NCBI RefSeq assembly: GCF_024170005.1
Contig: NZ_JALJXJ010000015.1
Coordinates: 124,001 to 188,000, forward strand
Origin: Azospirillum lipoferum
Lineage (GTDB): Bacteria; Pseudomonadota; Alphaproteobacteria; Azospirillales; Azospirillaceae
DNA: 64,000 bases
Reading direction: 5' to 3'
Both the position numbers and the translations under genes were made by a program. Each line of letters begins with the position of its first letter. Position 1 is the stretch's first letter. The notes under the pieces were generated by a model. That model was not told the DNA's origin, searched no databases, and was given only the letters and a program-made list of their open reading frames with translations. Shown here one piece after another: positions 1-9,185 of this stretch.

Positions 1-253
1 CGTAGTAGTCGATCTTCCACATGATCCGCGTTTCCCGCACCATCATCGTCGCACAGTCATGTTCGCCATGCGGATCGTTATCCACCGTGAAGGCGTTGAA
101 GGTGCGAACCCCTGCCAGGATGAGACTGACGTGCAGGGGATCGAGCGCCGTGATGCCAGCAGTGATGACCACCCGGCCACCCTCGAAGGTGCGGCGCAGA
201 TGGTCGTTGAGGCGTGCGATTTCCGCCGCACGCCCCATCGCCTTGTCGGTCAT
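1..253 (-). CDS. DUF3768 domain protein (3' part outside window)
   Basis: This gene starts at 253 and runs leftwards off the window, so 84 codons are visible and the C-terminus is missing. The visible part carries the signature of the DUF3768 family: a core TAGITALDP around residues 31-39, DNDPHGEHD at 58-66 and WKIDYY at 79-84. Members are small proteins of unknown function, common on plasmids and integrative elements of alphaproteobacteria. Its ATG overlaps the TGA of the upstream DUF6641 gene (ATGA), so the two are probably translated together. No biochemical role can be given. The family call is from recalled motif similarity. Confidence 0.8.
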   Translation of the reverse strand, partial: MTDKAMGRAAEIARLNDHLRRTFEGGRVVITAGITALDPLHVSLILAGVRTFNAFTVDNDPHGEHDCATMMVRETRIMWKIDYY

Positions 254-717
254 TGCACGGTCTTTCCGGCTTTGGCCGTCATCGGCTTCTTCAGCACCCG
301 CTGACGGCTCGCGACCGCGCCGGCAATCACCTTGTCGAGTTCCCCTGCTGTGACAGCCTGACCGACCTGTTCCAGCACCGGCACCAGACGATCCATCGTG
401 CCCACGGTGATGACCGACTTGCCGGGCCTAAGTTCGAGCGGCTGGTTGCCATAGTGGATCTGGAGGTGAAATGTTCCAGCCTCGTCCTTCCACCACCAGG
501 GGCGGAACCGCACCGGCACGTCGCGACGTTCCTTCGTGCCATCGACCTCCACCCACCGGCCGACACGGCGGATGAACACCTCGCCTTTGATCGTCGCCGT
601 CGCGGCCTCGATCTGAAGCGCAAGTGCGTCGAGCAGCTTGCGACGGGCAATCCCTTCTGGGCTGGCTTCGCGCTGCTTGGCGATGTTCGTGAGGGTCAAG
701 CTTTCCAGAATGCTCAT
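250..717 (-). CDS. DUF6641-like hypothetical protein
   Basis: A 155-residue basic protein beginning MSILESLTLTNIAK. It has a central RVEVDGT-like stretch and an RFRPWWWKDE motif near the middle, then LELRPGKSVI, which matches my memory of the DUF6641 family found on integrative elements. Function is unknown. The start at 717 is supported by GGAG eight bases upstream; the frame stays open further upstream but without a better start. It overlaps the following DUF3768 gene by four bases. A 7-bp palindrome (727-749) sits directly against its ribosome binding site. Confidence 0.72.
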   Translation of the reverse strand: MSILESLTLTNIAKQREASPEGIARRKLLDALALQIEAATATIKGEVFIRRVGRWVEVDGTKERRDVPVRFRPWWWKDEAGTFHLQIHYGNQPLELRPGKSVITVGTMDRLVPVLEQVGQAVTAGELDKVIAGAVASRQRVLKKPMTAKAGKTVQ

Positions 718-726
718 TAGCGTTCT

Positions 727-749
727 CCATACGTTCGACTTTCGTATGG
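727..749 (-). promoter_or_regulatory. Palindrome abutting the RBS of the DUF6641 gene
   Basis: Perfect inverted repeat CCATACG / CGTATGG with a 9-base loop. Its right-hand bases touch the GGAG ribosome binding site used for the start at 717. It could be an operator or an mRNA hairpin affecting translation. No regulator is identified. Confidence 0.4.
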
Positions 750-862
750 TAACGCCCCGGTAGCACCACTCAATGCCAGAGGTTGAGTCCCCTTCATTAA
801 ATTTCTCGACGCTGACATCATCTAAAGTGAAGGGCTGTTCGTTGTACGAGATAAATACACCT

Positions 863-879
863 GCTACTCGTGTAGTAGC
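863..879 (+). promoter_or_regulatory. Palindrome upstream of the small gene at 906
   Basis: Perfect 6-bp inverted repeat GCTACT / AGTAGC with loop CGTGT, 27 bases before the ATG at 906. It lies in the 188-base space between divergently oriented genes, a usual place for an operator. Function is inferred from position only. Confidence 0.35.
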
Positions 880-905
880 TTGCATGTCCAACGAGGAGAT
901 AAAAT

Positions 906-1100
906 ATGGACAAGACGTATATCGACGATATCCAACGCATCGATGCTGATCTACCAATCCAAACCCAGCCAGGAACCAAGCCATTGCCTGAGGAAGACAT
1001 GAAGAACCTTAAGACTCGCGTTCGCCTCATCCAACATCGATGTGCCGCCGACATTGAATTAGCACGCCAAGCGCGCCAGAAGCGCAACCAGTGCGACTGA
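906..1100 (+). CDS. Small hypothetical protein
   Basis: A 64-residue charged protein (MDKTYIDDIQRIDADL...) with an Arg/Lys/Gln-rich C-terminal half. I recognise no domain. It is called a gene because GAGGAGAT lies about 9 bases before the ATG, the frame begins and ends cleanly, and it is divergent from the DUF6641 gene with palindromes in the shared upstream region. It could be a small regulator or an element accessory protein; nothing in the sequence decides this. Confidence 0.55.
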   Translation: MDKTYIDDIQRIDADLPIQTQPGTKPLPEEDMKNLKTRVRLIQHRCAADIELARQARQKRNQCD

Positions 1101-1951
1101 TCGTCAAGGCTGCTACTGCGCAAGCACGGAGGCGGAACGCACTGTGCGGCGACGTGGCAAGCGGCAAAGACTACGCTGGTCAATGTCGATCCACACGGCG
1201 TCTGCACAATCCCGTAGGCGGGCAGCTATCGCTGAATACGGGTTGCGTTCCGCCAACGTGGCAGAGAGCCGCTCCAACCGAAGCGCAAGGCTCGTCAGCA
1301 CCTGTATGCTAGGGGTGCGACCAGTAGCAAGAAGATTGCTGTAATAGCGACTGCTGGAGCCGAGCCATACACGGCTAAATTCAACCTGGGATGAGCAAAA
1401 GCAATTAGACAAAAGGAAATTGTATATATCGCCCAACATTTCTCACCTTTATGTAATTTTACGTCGAGCACCGCTCTGCGCGGCGCATAAATACTTATCG
1501 AAAAGCACATACCTGGATTGTATGGCGGTGTAGTGTCCGCTGCGGGCAAAGATCCCTTCGGGGAGTAGAAGCATTTTAAAACAAACCCGCGAAGGCCGAG
1601 TGGAGTGTAGGCCAGCCCACCAGGAGGGCACCGCAAAGTAACCCCTGTAATGGCACCAACCTATCCAGGGCGGTCGGCGGTATAAGGTGGCTGGTAACGG
1701 CCCCGCAAGTAGGACACGGCTGAACAAACCCATAGGCATTCGGAAATGCGTCAGGGAGGCAGCTAGAAAAAGACGGTGGCTCTGTGACGAGACCACAACC
1801 ACCACCTATACGACGGTCACCTTCCGGGTCGGCGTATGGCACCGAAACTGGCGCGAGCCAGGGAATGAGAGGATGGCAGGAAATCGGGTTTCCGCCTGCT
1901 GTAAACACCTCGACGGAAGGGGCGATGACGGCTTTATACGCAGAACGAACA

Positions 1952-2021
1952 ATTCCCCCCTGTGATACCCGCAAGCACACATGTGCTTCACTTCAAGTGA
2001 ACGGCTATCACAGGGGGGAAT
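1952..2021. repeat. 16-bp inverted repeat with two nested palindromes
   Basis: Outer arms 1952-1967 and 2006-2021 are exact reverse complements (ATTCCCCCCTGTGATA). The 38-base interior itself holds two palindromes: AAGCACA/TGTGCTT (1973-1988) and TTCACTT/AAGTGAA (1987-2001). The whole could extrude as a three-armed cruciform or fold as a clover-shaped RNA. Possible roles are a replication or transfer origin, a recombination site, or a structured transcript. Confidence 0.75.
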
Positions 2022-2067
2022 GTGCTCTGTCCAGCATTGACGCAGGACGAGAGATTAGAAGACACCA

Positions 2068-2117
2068 CGTTTGGTGGTTTGCCGGACGAGTTTACGAGGC
2101 CGAGAAACCACTAAACG
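2068..2117. repeat. 13-bp imperfect inverted repeat
   Basis: Arms CGTTTGGTGGTTT (2068-2080) and AAACCACTAAACG (2105-2117) match at 12 of 13 positions. It follows the clover-like repeat at 1952-2021 and precedes the small gene at 2174, so it could belong to that gene's leader. Confidence 0.55.
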
Positions 2118-2173
2118 GTCGCGAATGCGTGAGCGTTCGCGCATACATCAACAATGATATGGGGATATATACA

Positions 2174-2392
2174 ATGCGACTACACGAGATCATGAGGATT
2201 ACGAAAGAGGAATGGAACCAGCATCTTGCAGAGCTTGGGCTTGCTGATGCAACGGCCGATGCGGCGAGCCGGCAGGCCGATCAATTGGTTAAACGCGGCA
2301 AGCTGGCAAAAAAGCGCGCATCTGTGATGAAAGCCCGCCAGCAGCTTGCCGCTAAGCAACGCGATCTCGCGGCCGCAAGCCGCAACTCATAA
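2174..2392 (+). CDS. Small basic hypothetical protein
   Basis: A 72-residue protein beginning MRLHEIMRITKEEWNQHL and ending in a long Lys/Arg/Gln/Ala-rich helix. The start at 2174 has GGGG about nine bases upstream; an in-frame ATG at 2159 is an alternative without a visible ribosome binding site. No domain recognised. The preceding 220 bases are rich in inverted repeats. It converges on the restriction enzyme gene that ends at 2533. Confidence 0.5.
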   Translation: MRLHEIMRITKEEWNQHLAELGLADATADAASRQADQLVKRGKLAKKRASVMKARQQLAAKQRDLAAASRNS

Positions 2393-2451
2393 GTCTACAG
2401 CACGGGTTCCTTCGCTACAGACGGCCTGTTGGATCATATGGTGAACGATAT

Positions 2452-2495
2452 TCTTTTAAAAAGACAGGTGACCGCCAAGCCGCTTGGCGGTCACC
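2452..2495 (-). terminator. Rho-independent terminator of the restriction operon
   Basis: On the minus strand a perfect 13-bp stem (GGTGACCGCCAAG / CTTGGCGGTCACC, 2467-2495, 3-base loop) is followed by TGTCTTTTT. It lies 38 bases past the stop of the nuclease gene, so it most likely ends the methyltransferase-nuclease transcript. Confidence 0.8.
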
Positions 2496-2532
2496 ATCCA
2501 TCATGATGGAGCAGAGCCATAACTCGACGGAA

Positions 2533-5500
2533 TCAACTCAGCTCGAACGGTCCCTCGCTCCACTTCGCCGCTGCGAACTTATTAAGCTCGAGCCCTACCC
2601 TGCCCGGGTCCTCGACCATCACGTAATGCCATCGCCCATGCAGCCCAAGACGGTTAACAGCTTCTGTCCATCTTGCGGCGGCCTTCGCTTTAGCATCCGC
2701 ATCGTCAGTCACTTGGCCTTTGATTTCGACGATAACGTTCTCATTGCGGTCGGTGACTACGATGAAGTCCGGGATGTATTTGGACATTATTCCACGATGC
2801 CGATAAGGAATAAAGAAGCCAAGGCGATCATTCTTGACCCATTTACTTACACCCGGGTGACTGTCCAAAAGGAAGCCTGCACTCTGCTCCCATTTGCGCG
2901 TGTCGGCGACCATCGCATTTAGATGGCACCGCATAACCGGATATATCGGCTTGGTTGTATGGAATTCGACGTGGAGCGTACTGCCGCGACCGGCCGCCCC
3001 CTGCGGAATGATAGCGACTTCTCCCTCTCCTGTGGTTGCGCCCTTCTTGATAGCTTCATGCAAAGACCCTATGGCCGCCTGCATGTACTCTCCCACGAGC
3101 AGAACGTCACATGGACGACTTCCACCTTTACAATCAACTTTCTCCGCTAAGAAGCGTTTCGCTGCAAACGCAACCTTTGGAAACAGCTGGTGAACAGGAA
3201 CAGCTTCCGCACCATTGTCGGATTGCCAGCGAGCGCAGACCTCGCGGGCGAGCCGAAACGCCACCTGCTGTTCACGGAAGCGTGACCTCCACTCCTTAAG
3301 GGACAACACCGGTCGCTCGCCCGGGCCAAAGACCGCAAGAGTGCCATCGGGCGTTGTAAGTGGTGTGAGCTCGACGACCTGGGGAATCTTCATTGGGTCT
3401 ATTGTGACCTTGGAGACCTTGCTCCAGTCCACAAATACTTCAAACTTGCCCGACTGATGATAGCCCGAGACGATGGGGAAAGTGATCTCGTACTCGGCTT
3501 TCTCAAGAACCGAATAGATGTGGCTGGGATCTCGCTGGGGCGGCTGCGGCCCAACAGGTTTTACCTTGAAAGGAATGAGTTCGAATGGTACGCCGAAGAC
3601 CTTCGCGGTTTCTTCGGCGAACATCTGAGTTTCCCCGTCGAGGGCATAGCTTTTTCGCCGTAGAGCTCGACCGACGACCTGCTCGCAGAGCAGCTGGGAG
3701 CCGAATGGCCGCAACCCTACAATGTGAGTAACGGTGTTTGCGTCCCAGCCCTCGGCCAGCATCGCAACCGAAACAATGCAGCGGATGTCGCGACCGGGTG
3801 GGATGCGCTCGTCAATCCACTTCAGCGAGCCATCGTTGTCGTCGCTGGCAACCTTATCGTTATGCTTCCTAACGAGTTCGGACCAGTCATCAGGAACCTT
3901 GCCACCCGGCCACTCTGCTTTTCCGACAGTGTCTAAGATGAACCTCAGCCGTTTGTTCTCGTCCTTCGATCCGCCCGCCTCAATGTCTTCTATGACTTTA
4001 GAGTCAATCCGGACCGTGACTTCCTGGCCGGGAGCGTTCTGGAACCACGGGGGTGAAACGCCGTAAGTGTCATTCCCATTTGCAAGCCAGTGGTGGACCT
4101 CCTTGGCAACCGACGTGTCTCGGCAGACCACGATAAAAACCGGTGGGACGGGATGTTTCTGCTGCTGCTTCGAATGTTGTTCCCATTCGACGAACCGTTC
4201 GTGCCACTCTTGGGCTAGCAGGTTGATCGGAGCAGAAGCATAGTTCATTACGATCTCAGGCGTTATATTCGCGCCGAGGCCGTCCTCTTTGGCTTTGGCT
4301 TGAACCCATCGCCAGATATTAAAGTAGGCGGCTTCCTCGGCACCGGAAACATCGCGCGTCGGCAACTGTGGGATCTTCACCAAGCCAGACTCGATCGCGT
4401 CGAGCAACCCGAAATCCGATACAATCCAGGGGAAGGGTTTCCCGACCTCGTTGCCAGAACCTTGGATATAGAAGGGTGTTGCCGACAGATCGACGCAGAG
4501 TTTTATCCCTTTCCGCCGACTGCCACCCGCTAGCTTGTTGATCCGATCCAGTCCTTCGATCCAAATCGTCGCCTCACGAGCGTTCTTGTTTGCAAGATCC
4601 TTGTCTTCTTCGAGGTTTTCTTCGGTCGTCGCATCCCCACGGCGATACGCGTGATGAGCCTCGTCGTTGAAGATTAGCCAATGCGGACTCCGGCCCTTGC
4701 CGTTGCCGAGTTCCCTTCGGATGCGCTTGAGCCAAGCTTGGTCGGATTCGTAGAACTTGATTTCAGCGCTCTCATTCACTTTCCCGGCATTCTTGATAAC
4801 CTCGACCGGCTCTCCCGTCTTGACAACCTTTGCGCTGTCGCCATTGACCGTGTTCGCCTCCTTCTTTGCCAATCGATGCCAGTTCGCGATCATAACCTCG
4901 CCACGGCGAAGCTCCTCCATTCGGTGCGGCGGCACGAGCTGGCGGGTGCGATAAAGGCTCAGGTCGCCCAAAGCGGGGTCAAGTTCCTGCAACCGCTCGC
5001 GAATTGTCACGTTCGGGCAGACGATCAGAACCGTGTCCGAAAAGCGGTCGTCACGCGGGGCCGCGACTCGGTTCAGAATCGACCACGCCGTCAGCATGCC
5101 CATAACGGTCGTCTTGCCGCTGCCGGTCGCCATCTTGCAGGCGTAGCGCAGAAAGGCGCGAACACCGGTGGCCTTGGCCTCCAGCCCAGGCTCGTCCTTC
5201 GGTACCTCGGGCAGGCCCTTGTGGTAGATGTCCTGCGCCTCGACGAGGAAGATGATCGTCTCGGCCGCCTCAAGCTGGGCGAAAAACAGGCGCTGCATGC
5301 GCTGATCGCTGCGCCAGAGGTCCAATAGCTCTCGAGTTACTTGTGATGCACCGTCATAGGGTACACCACCACTATGTGCGCCTGCGCGCCAATCCTTGAC
5401 GCGGCTCCGGATTGTGTTGACGATCTCAAGTTCAACCTCTTCGCCTGTCTGGCTTTCAAAGAGCTCCGCCTGATTGCGGTTCCCCCGTCCTCGACTGGCA

Positions 5501-5673
5501 TGTTCCGGCACGCGGTAGAAATAACTCGCGCGGCGGCGTCCCTCGGCTTTGTAGGGTGGTTTTGCTTTTTCGATCTTCCAGTGAACTTGTGGCTCTTGGA
5601 ACGGCGAGTTGATGATCGGCGACTCGACCTCAGCAGCGGTCAGCGGCAGTTCTTGGTTGTTGGCTGCGGGCAT
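2533..5673 (-). CDS. Helicase-nuclease restriction enzyme (BPTD_3080-like family)
   Basis: A 1046-residue superfamily 2 helicase/nuclease, the restriction half of a restriction-modification pair. Visible motifs in order: Walker A MATGSGKTT (about 181-189); a DEAH box in FNDEAHHAYR (about 340); DLSATPF (motif III, about 395); an arginine-finger region EQVVGRALRR (about 665); and a C-terminal PD-(D/E)xK-like nuclease signature PDFIVV...VEIKG (about 960-985). The layout is that of type III Res subunits; the nearest named group I recall is the BPTD_3080 family. Its ATG overlaps the TGA of the methyltransferase gene, so the two are co-expressed. A strong terminator follows. Target sequence cannot be read from the protein. 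Confidence 0.85.
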   Translation of the reverse strand: MPAANNQELPLTAAEVESPIINSPFQEPQVHWKIEKAKPPYKAEGRRRASYFYRVPEHASRGRGNRNQAELFESQTGEEVELEIVNTIRSRVKDWRAGAHSGGVPYDGASQVTRELLDLWRSDQRMQRLFFAQLEAAETIIFLVEAQDIYHKGLPEVPKDEPGLEAKATGVRAFLRYACKMATGSGKTTVMGMLTAWSILNRVAAPRDDRFSDTVLIVCPNVTIRERLQELDPALGDLSLYRTRQLVPPHRMEELRRGEVMIANWHRLAKKEANTVNGDSAKVVKTGEPVEVIKNAGKVNESAEIKFYESDQAWLKRIRRELGNGKGRSPHWLIFNDEAHHAYRRGDATTEENLEEDKDLANKNAREATIWIEGLDRINKLAGGSRRKGIKLCVDLSATPFYIQGSGNEVGKPFPWIVSDFGLLDAIESGLVKIPQLPTRDVSGAEEAAYFNIWRWVQAKAKEDGLGANITPEIVMNYASAPINLLAQEWHERFVEWEQHSKQQQKHPVPPVFIVVCRDTSVAKEVHHWLANGNDTYGVSPPWFQNAPGQEVTVRIDSKVIEDIEAGGSKDENKRLRFILDTVGKAEWPGGKVPDDWSELVRKHNDKVASDDNDGSLKWIDERIPPGRDIRCIVSVAMLAEGWDANTVTHIVGLRPFGSQLLCEQVVGRALRRKSYALDGETQMFAEETAKVFGVPFELIPFKVKPVGPQPPQRDPSHIYSVLEKAEYEITFPIVSGYHQSGKFEVFVDWSKVSKVTIDPMKIPQVVELTPLTTPDGTLAVFGPGERPVLSLKEWRSRFREQQVAFRLAREVCARWQSDNGAEAVPVHQLFPKVAFAAKRFLAEKVDCKGGSRPCDVLLVGEYMQAAIGSLHEAIKKGATTGEGEVAIIPQGAAGRGSTLHVEFHTTKPIYPVMRCHLNAMVADTRKWEQSAGFLLDSHPGVSKWVKNDRLGFFIPYRHRGIMSKYIPDFIVVTDRNENVIVEIKGQVTDDADAKAKAAARWTEAVNRLGLHGRWHYVMVEDPGRVGLELNKFAAAKWSEGPFELS

Positions 5674-8651
5674 CAGACAGCATCCTCTTGGGCTCGGGTC
5701 GCCATCAGCTCATTGCCGCGCTCGTCGATGACCTTCACGGCGATACGCTTCTTGTCACCTAGCGCGAAGGGCTCGCTGATCGTTCCGGCCAGATGGCCCC
5801 AGACGCTGTTCTCGAACTGGCCTGCCAGCGATTTCTGGAGATTGTCCCAGGCACTGGTCTTGGGGAAAAACACTTGGCTTGCATAGAACGCCAAGCCGTT
5901 GTGGTTAGTGTCGAGCATCCAGCAGGGTAGATTCTCGGCCTCAATGGCATCGGTTTTCATCGTGTCAGGGCGGAAGATGTCGAGCCCACGCAGCACCACA
6001 CGGTAAAGCAGTGTTCCATCGTCTTTCGCACCAACCTTTTCCAGCCGCACATCGGGCAGGCCGGTGATCGAGAAAATTTCACTGCTCTTCGTCGTCTTCA
6101 GCAAGTCCGACATGACGACATCCGGCGTTACCGAAATGTAGTGCGTTTCAGGGCGCCGAAGCTTTGGGCAGAGCGCGTGCGCGTTCGCTTGTATAGCGAA
6201 ACCGAAAATAAAGAGACTCCGAAAGTTGCTGTTACCGGCCTCTTCATGTGCATCCCGTACAAAGTTCTCGCTAATGGCACCATCCTCAGGGCCAAAAGCA
6301 ATAGCGATAGTCTTTTCGTTGCCGTCCTTCGCCACAGCCTCGGCATGCAGGTATTCGCGGTCAGCGAGTGGGCGAACGTTGTCGAGTTGTAGAGTCATGT
6401 TGCCGGGCAGGTTAAGCGATTTACTCTGGCGAAGTACCTCGATCATGCGGTCGAGGTAGGCGCGTGGACTTGAGATTTGCAACTGGGCTGATCCGCCTTC
6501 GGCAGCGCTCTCCATGCTCATGGCGGCCTGAATCGTGGCCTCGACTGTGAATGTTCCACAGACGCGAGTGATCGCCTTGTTGACTTCAGGGCGATCCACC
6601 AAAGTAACAGTAGACGGATCCTCATTATTAGCAATAGACTTAAGCGTTATCTTTGGAATGAGGCCGCCGACTTCTTCACCTTTCCGATTTTTCTTTCTCT
6701 CGTAGACAAATCCACCTGAGGGGCCATTCTTCGGGTCTTTAAGTCGAAACCAAGGATATGCCATCGTAAGCAGCCGCTGACGAGCAAGCGCAACAGGAAT
6801 ACGCGAAGTATCCACCGCAATCCATCGCCGCCCCCACAGTTCCGAGGCAACTGCTGTAGTCCCTGATCCGCAGGTAATGTCTAGTACCAAATCACCGGGG
6901 TCAGTGGTCATCTGAATACAACGCTCAACAACCGGAGGATTGGTCTGCACAACGTATAGCTTTTTCCCCGCGAATCCACTGGTTCCGGTATCAGTCCAAA
7001 CATTGGATACGGGAAAATAGTTAAAATCCGCGAGGTAGCGTTTATAACGCAGGGTGTTTCCAAGCGCCATGATCCGATTTGCGGCAGCAAGCCTTCTCAT
7101 GCCCTCCGGTGTCGTTTTCCAGTGTGAATTCGCCGGAACCTTGAATTCGCGCCCATTCCATTCAAACGGTTCTGTGTTGCCTGATGCGCCCTGCGCTGCA
7201 AGGTCTCCGTGCGTTAGGATCTTGTACCCTTCAGGTATAAGTGACGGATCAGCTTTCTCCTCTGAGGTCATCGACCTCAGAACAGTCCCATCCTCAGATT
7301 CCACATAGCTGTACTGGGTAGCTCCTTCTTCTCCAGCAGCTTTTTGAAGGTAAATTGGATTGTACGCTACCTGACTCTTATCCTTTGCGTACCAGAGAAG
7401 ATAGTCAGAAACTTTGGAAATTAGATTTGAACTGAATCCGCTAGTTTTACGAAATGAAATAATCGCACAAAAGTTGTTCTCTCCAAATACTTCGTCCATC
7501 AGTTCTCGGACATGGTGAATGTTATCATCAGAGATTTGTACAAATATAGACCCTGACTCACTTAGAAGGTTCTTTGAAACGAACAGACGGTCCCTAATGT
7601 AGGATAGATAAGAGTGCAGACCAAGCTCCCAGGTGTCCCGATAAGCTTTAACCATTTCGGGCTCGCGAATCATATATTCGTCTTTCCCGTGATTCTCTGT
7701 CACCTTCCGATCTCTAACGAAAGGCTGGAAATTTGAGCCAAATTTCACGCCATAGGGTGGATCGAAATAGATCATCTGCACCTGACTGCCTAGCCCCTCA
7801 TATTCGAGAAGCGAGTTCATCACCTGAAGCGAGTCTCCAAGGATCAAGCGGTTGGTCCAGGGGCCCTTATACTTATAGGCATCAAGCCTGTCGGCGATGT
7901 CGAGGTCCAGGTCTCCGAACATGTCCAACGTTTGTCCACGAGCTTTGTGCGACTTCAGCGTCTCAAGGATCGCCTGCGTCGAATGTCGCTCGTGCACGAA
8001 CAGTGGCAGTGTCGGTACACTTATTTGCTGTCGCTCAGCCTTGCCCGCCCAGTTCAGGAAGGGCTGCGTCAAGCTGCGCAGCCGCGCAGCGCATTGCGAG
8101 AGCGAAGTAAACCGCTCCTCCGTTCCCTTCCAGACCTGCGGTTCGGCAAAGACCGCAGCCTCACCTTTTTCGGCGGCCTCCGCCACCAAGTTCAGAAGCC
8201 ACTCGGTGAAGGCCCGACCGGCGTTCTCGTCCCAGGACAGCTCGGGCGCAAGACTGGAGTCGTACCGGTAGGTGCGCGGCGGTTTGCGGTGTGAGAACTG
8301 AGCCTCGACACCGGCATCAGGACGGAGCACCGCTTGATCCGCGTGCGCATAGGCGGCAGCACCATTACCGGATGGCATAGTCGGCGCTGATTTGGGCTTC
8401 GGATTATGTGAAGTCTCGGCTGACGTGCTCGCCGCCGTCATATGACCATTGAGTCGATAGACGGAACCTCCACGGCCTCGCCCCTTCGCCAGAAGCCCCT
8501 CTTGGACAAGCTCTTCTCTGACGGCCTGATACTCGTCCTCGCTGACATGCGCAAGGCGCTGACGCAACGCCGTGAAAAGCGCCTGATTGCCCATGCGCTC
8601 ACCATTCGACGGGACCAATTCCAAAATTAGCGTCTTTAAAGCATCCGACAT
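5673..8651 (-). CDS. Site-specific DNA methyltransferase (N4/N6, beta class)
   Basis: A 992-residue methyltransferase that would protect the target of the downstream nuclease. The N-terminal 70 residues look like a winged helix. DPPYGVKF (about 297) is the catalytic motif IV, and the AdoMet-binding stretch DITCGSGTTAVA (about 595) comes after it; this order defines the beta class. About 350 further residues probably hold target recognition or subunit contacts. The start is set at ATG 8651 with GAAGGG 11 bases upstream; TTG at 8660 is possible but too close to that site. The stop overlaps the nuclease start. Partner and role follow from family knowledge and the operon. Confidence 0.88.
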   Translation of the reverse strand: MSDALKTLILELVPSNGERMGNQALFTALRQRLAHVSEDEYQAVREELVQEGLLAKGRGRGGSVYRLNGHMTAASTSAETSHNPKPKSAPTMPSGNGAAAYAHADQAVLRPDAGVEAQFSHRKPPRTYRYDSSLAPELSWDENAGRAFTEWLLNLVAEAAEKGEAAVFAEPQVWKGTEERFTSLSQCAARLRSLTQPFLNWAGKAERQQISVPTLPLFVHERHSTQAILETLKSHKARGQTLDMFGDLDLDIADRLDAYKYKGPWTNRLILGDSLQVMNSLLEYEGLGSQVQMIYFDPPYGVKFGSNFQPFVRDRKVTENHGKDEYMIREPEMVKAYRDTWELGLHSYLSYIRDRLFVSKNLLSESGSIFVQISDDNIHHVRELMDEVFGENNFCAIISFRKTSGFSSNLISKVSDYLLWYAKDKSQVAYNPIYLQKAAGEEGATQYSYVESEDGTVLRSMTSEEKADPSLIPEGYKILTHGDLAAQGASGNTEPFEWNGREFKVPANSHWKTTPEGMRRLAAANRIMALGNTLRYKRYLADFNYFPVSNVWTDTGTSGFAGKKLYVVQTNPPVVERCIQMTTDPGDLVLDITCGSGTTAVASELWGRRWIAVDTSRIPVALARQRLLTMAYPWFRLKDPKNGPSGGFVYERKKNRKGEEVGGLIPKITLKSIANNEDPSTVTLVDRPEVNKAITRVCGTFTVEATIQAAMSMESAAEGGSAQLQISSPRAYLDRMIEVLRQSKSLNLPGNMTLQLDNVRPLADREYLHAEAVAKDGNEKTIAIAFGPEDGAISENFVRDAHEEAGNSNFRSLFIFGFAIQANAHALCPKLRRPETHYISVTPDVVMSDLLKTTKSSEIFSITGLPDVRLEKVGAKDDGTLLYRVVLRGLDIFRPDTMKTDAIEAENLPCWMLDTNHNGLAFYASQVFFPKTSAWDNLQKSLAGQFENSVWGHLAGTISEPFALGDKKRIAVKVIDERGNELMATRAQEDAV

Positions 8652-9185
8652 GTCGAGCAAGTCCCTTCCATTCCCGGCGCAGTACGCCGATCGCCACGCT
8701 GCGTCTCAGTGTCGGGCGCGGCGCCGAGCCGGCCCCAACTTTAGAGGTACACTCCTCCGTTCGAGTGCGCGAGTTTCAACTAGGGCAAGCGCAACCGCAA
8801 GCACGATTTGCTTACGTGACTTTGCTACCGGCAGTCTGATGGCCTGTCTTCCAGGCACAGTTAAAAACCACCTTGTCCAGCTACGTTATGAAGGGATAAC
8901 GGTGGATGGGCTGGGATAGTAATTGAGATACATTCCCAGCCCGTCGGGACCGTGGTGTAGCAGTTCGGTACAACCTGAATGAATACCGTCGAGCTGGGAA
9001 GATGGGCACTCGTCGCGAATCACAATGATGTGCGAAGAGCCGAAACCCAAACACCATAAAATGCTGCTTTTATGATGTTTTCGCTGAGAGCCGCGCCATT
9101 CCTCGGGTTCGTTCATGACTTGAGCGCAGCCTATTCGGAAAACATAATGTCTTGTGTGGATTGACGACGCACAGTGAGGTTTCCG
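8652..9185. other. Intergenic region between R-M operon and recombinase
   Basis: This 534-base region must hold the promoter of the leftward methyltransferase operon and that of the rightward recombinase. Two inverted repeats stand out: GGGCTGGGA (8908-8916) with TCCCAGCCC (8934-8942), and CATAAAA/TTTTATG (9055-9074, 6-base loop). No gene is convincing here. The repeats next to a recombinase gene could be recombination or control sites. Confidence 0.5.

Larger units (their letters stand above)
1101..2173. other. Stretch without a convincing gene
   Basis: About 1.07 kb with several overlapping open frames on both strands. None has a good ribosome binding site combined with a protein-like composition. 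Minus-strand frames ending near 1295 (two hydrophobic segments) and 1576 (one CPTCGA motif) are the least unlikely, but both could be chance. The last 250 bases contain strong inverted repeats, listed separately. Confidence 0.5.

Noticed and set aside
1576..1980. Possible minus-strand gene with a CPTCGA motif
   Set aside because: The start lies inside the clover-like palindrome, there is no ribosome binding site, and the composition is not convincing.
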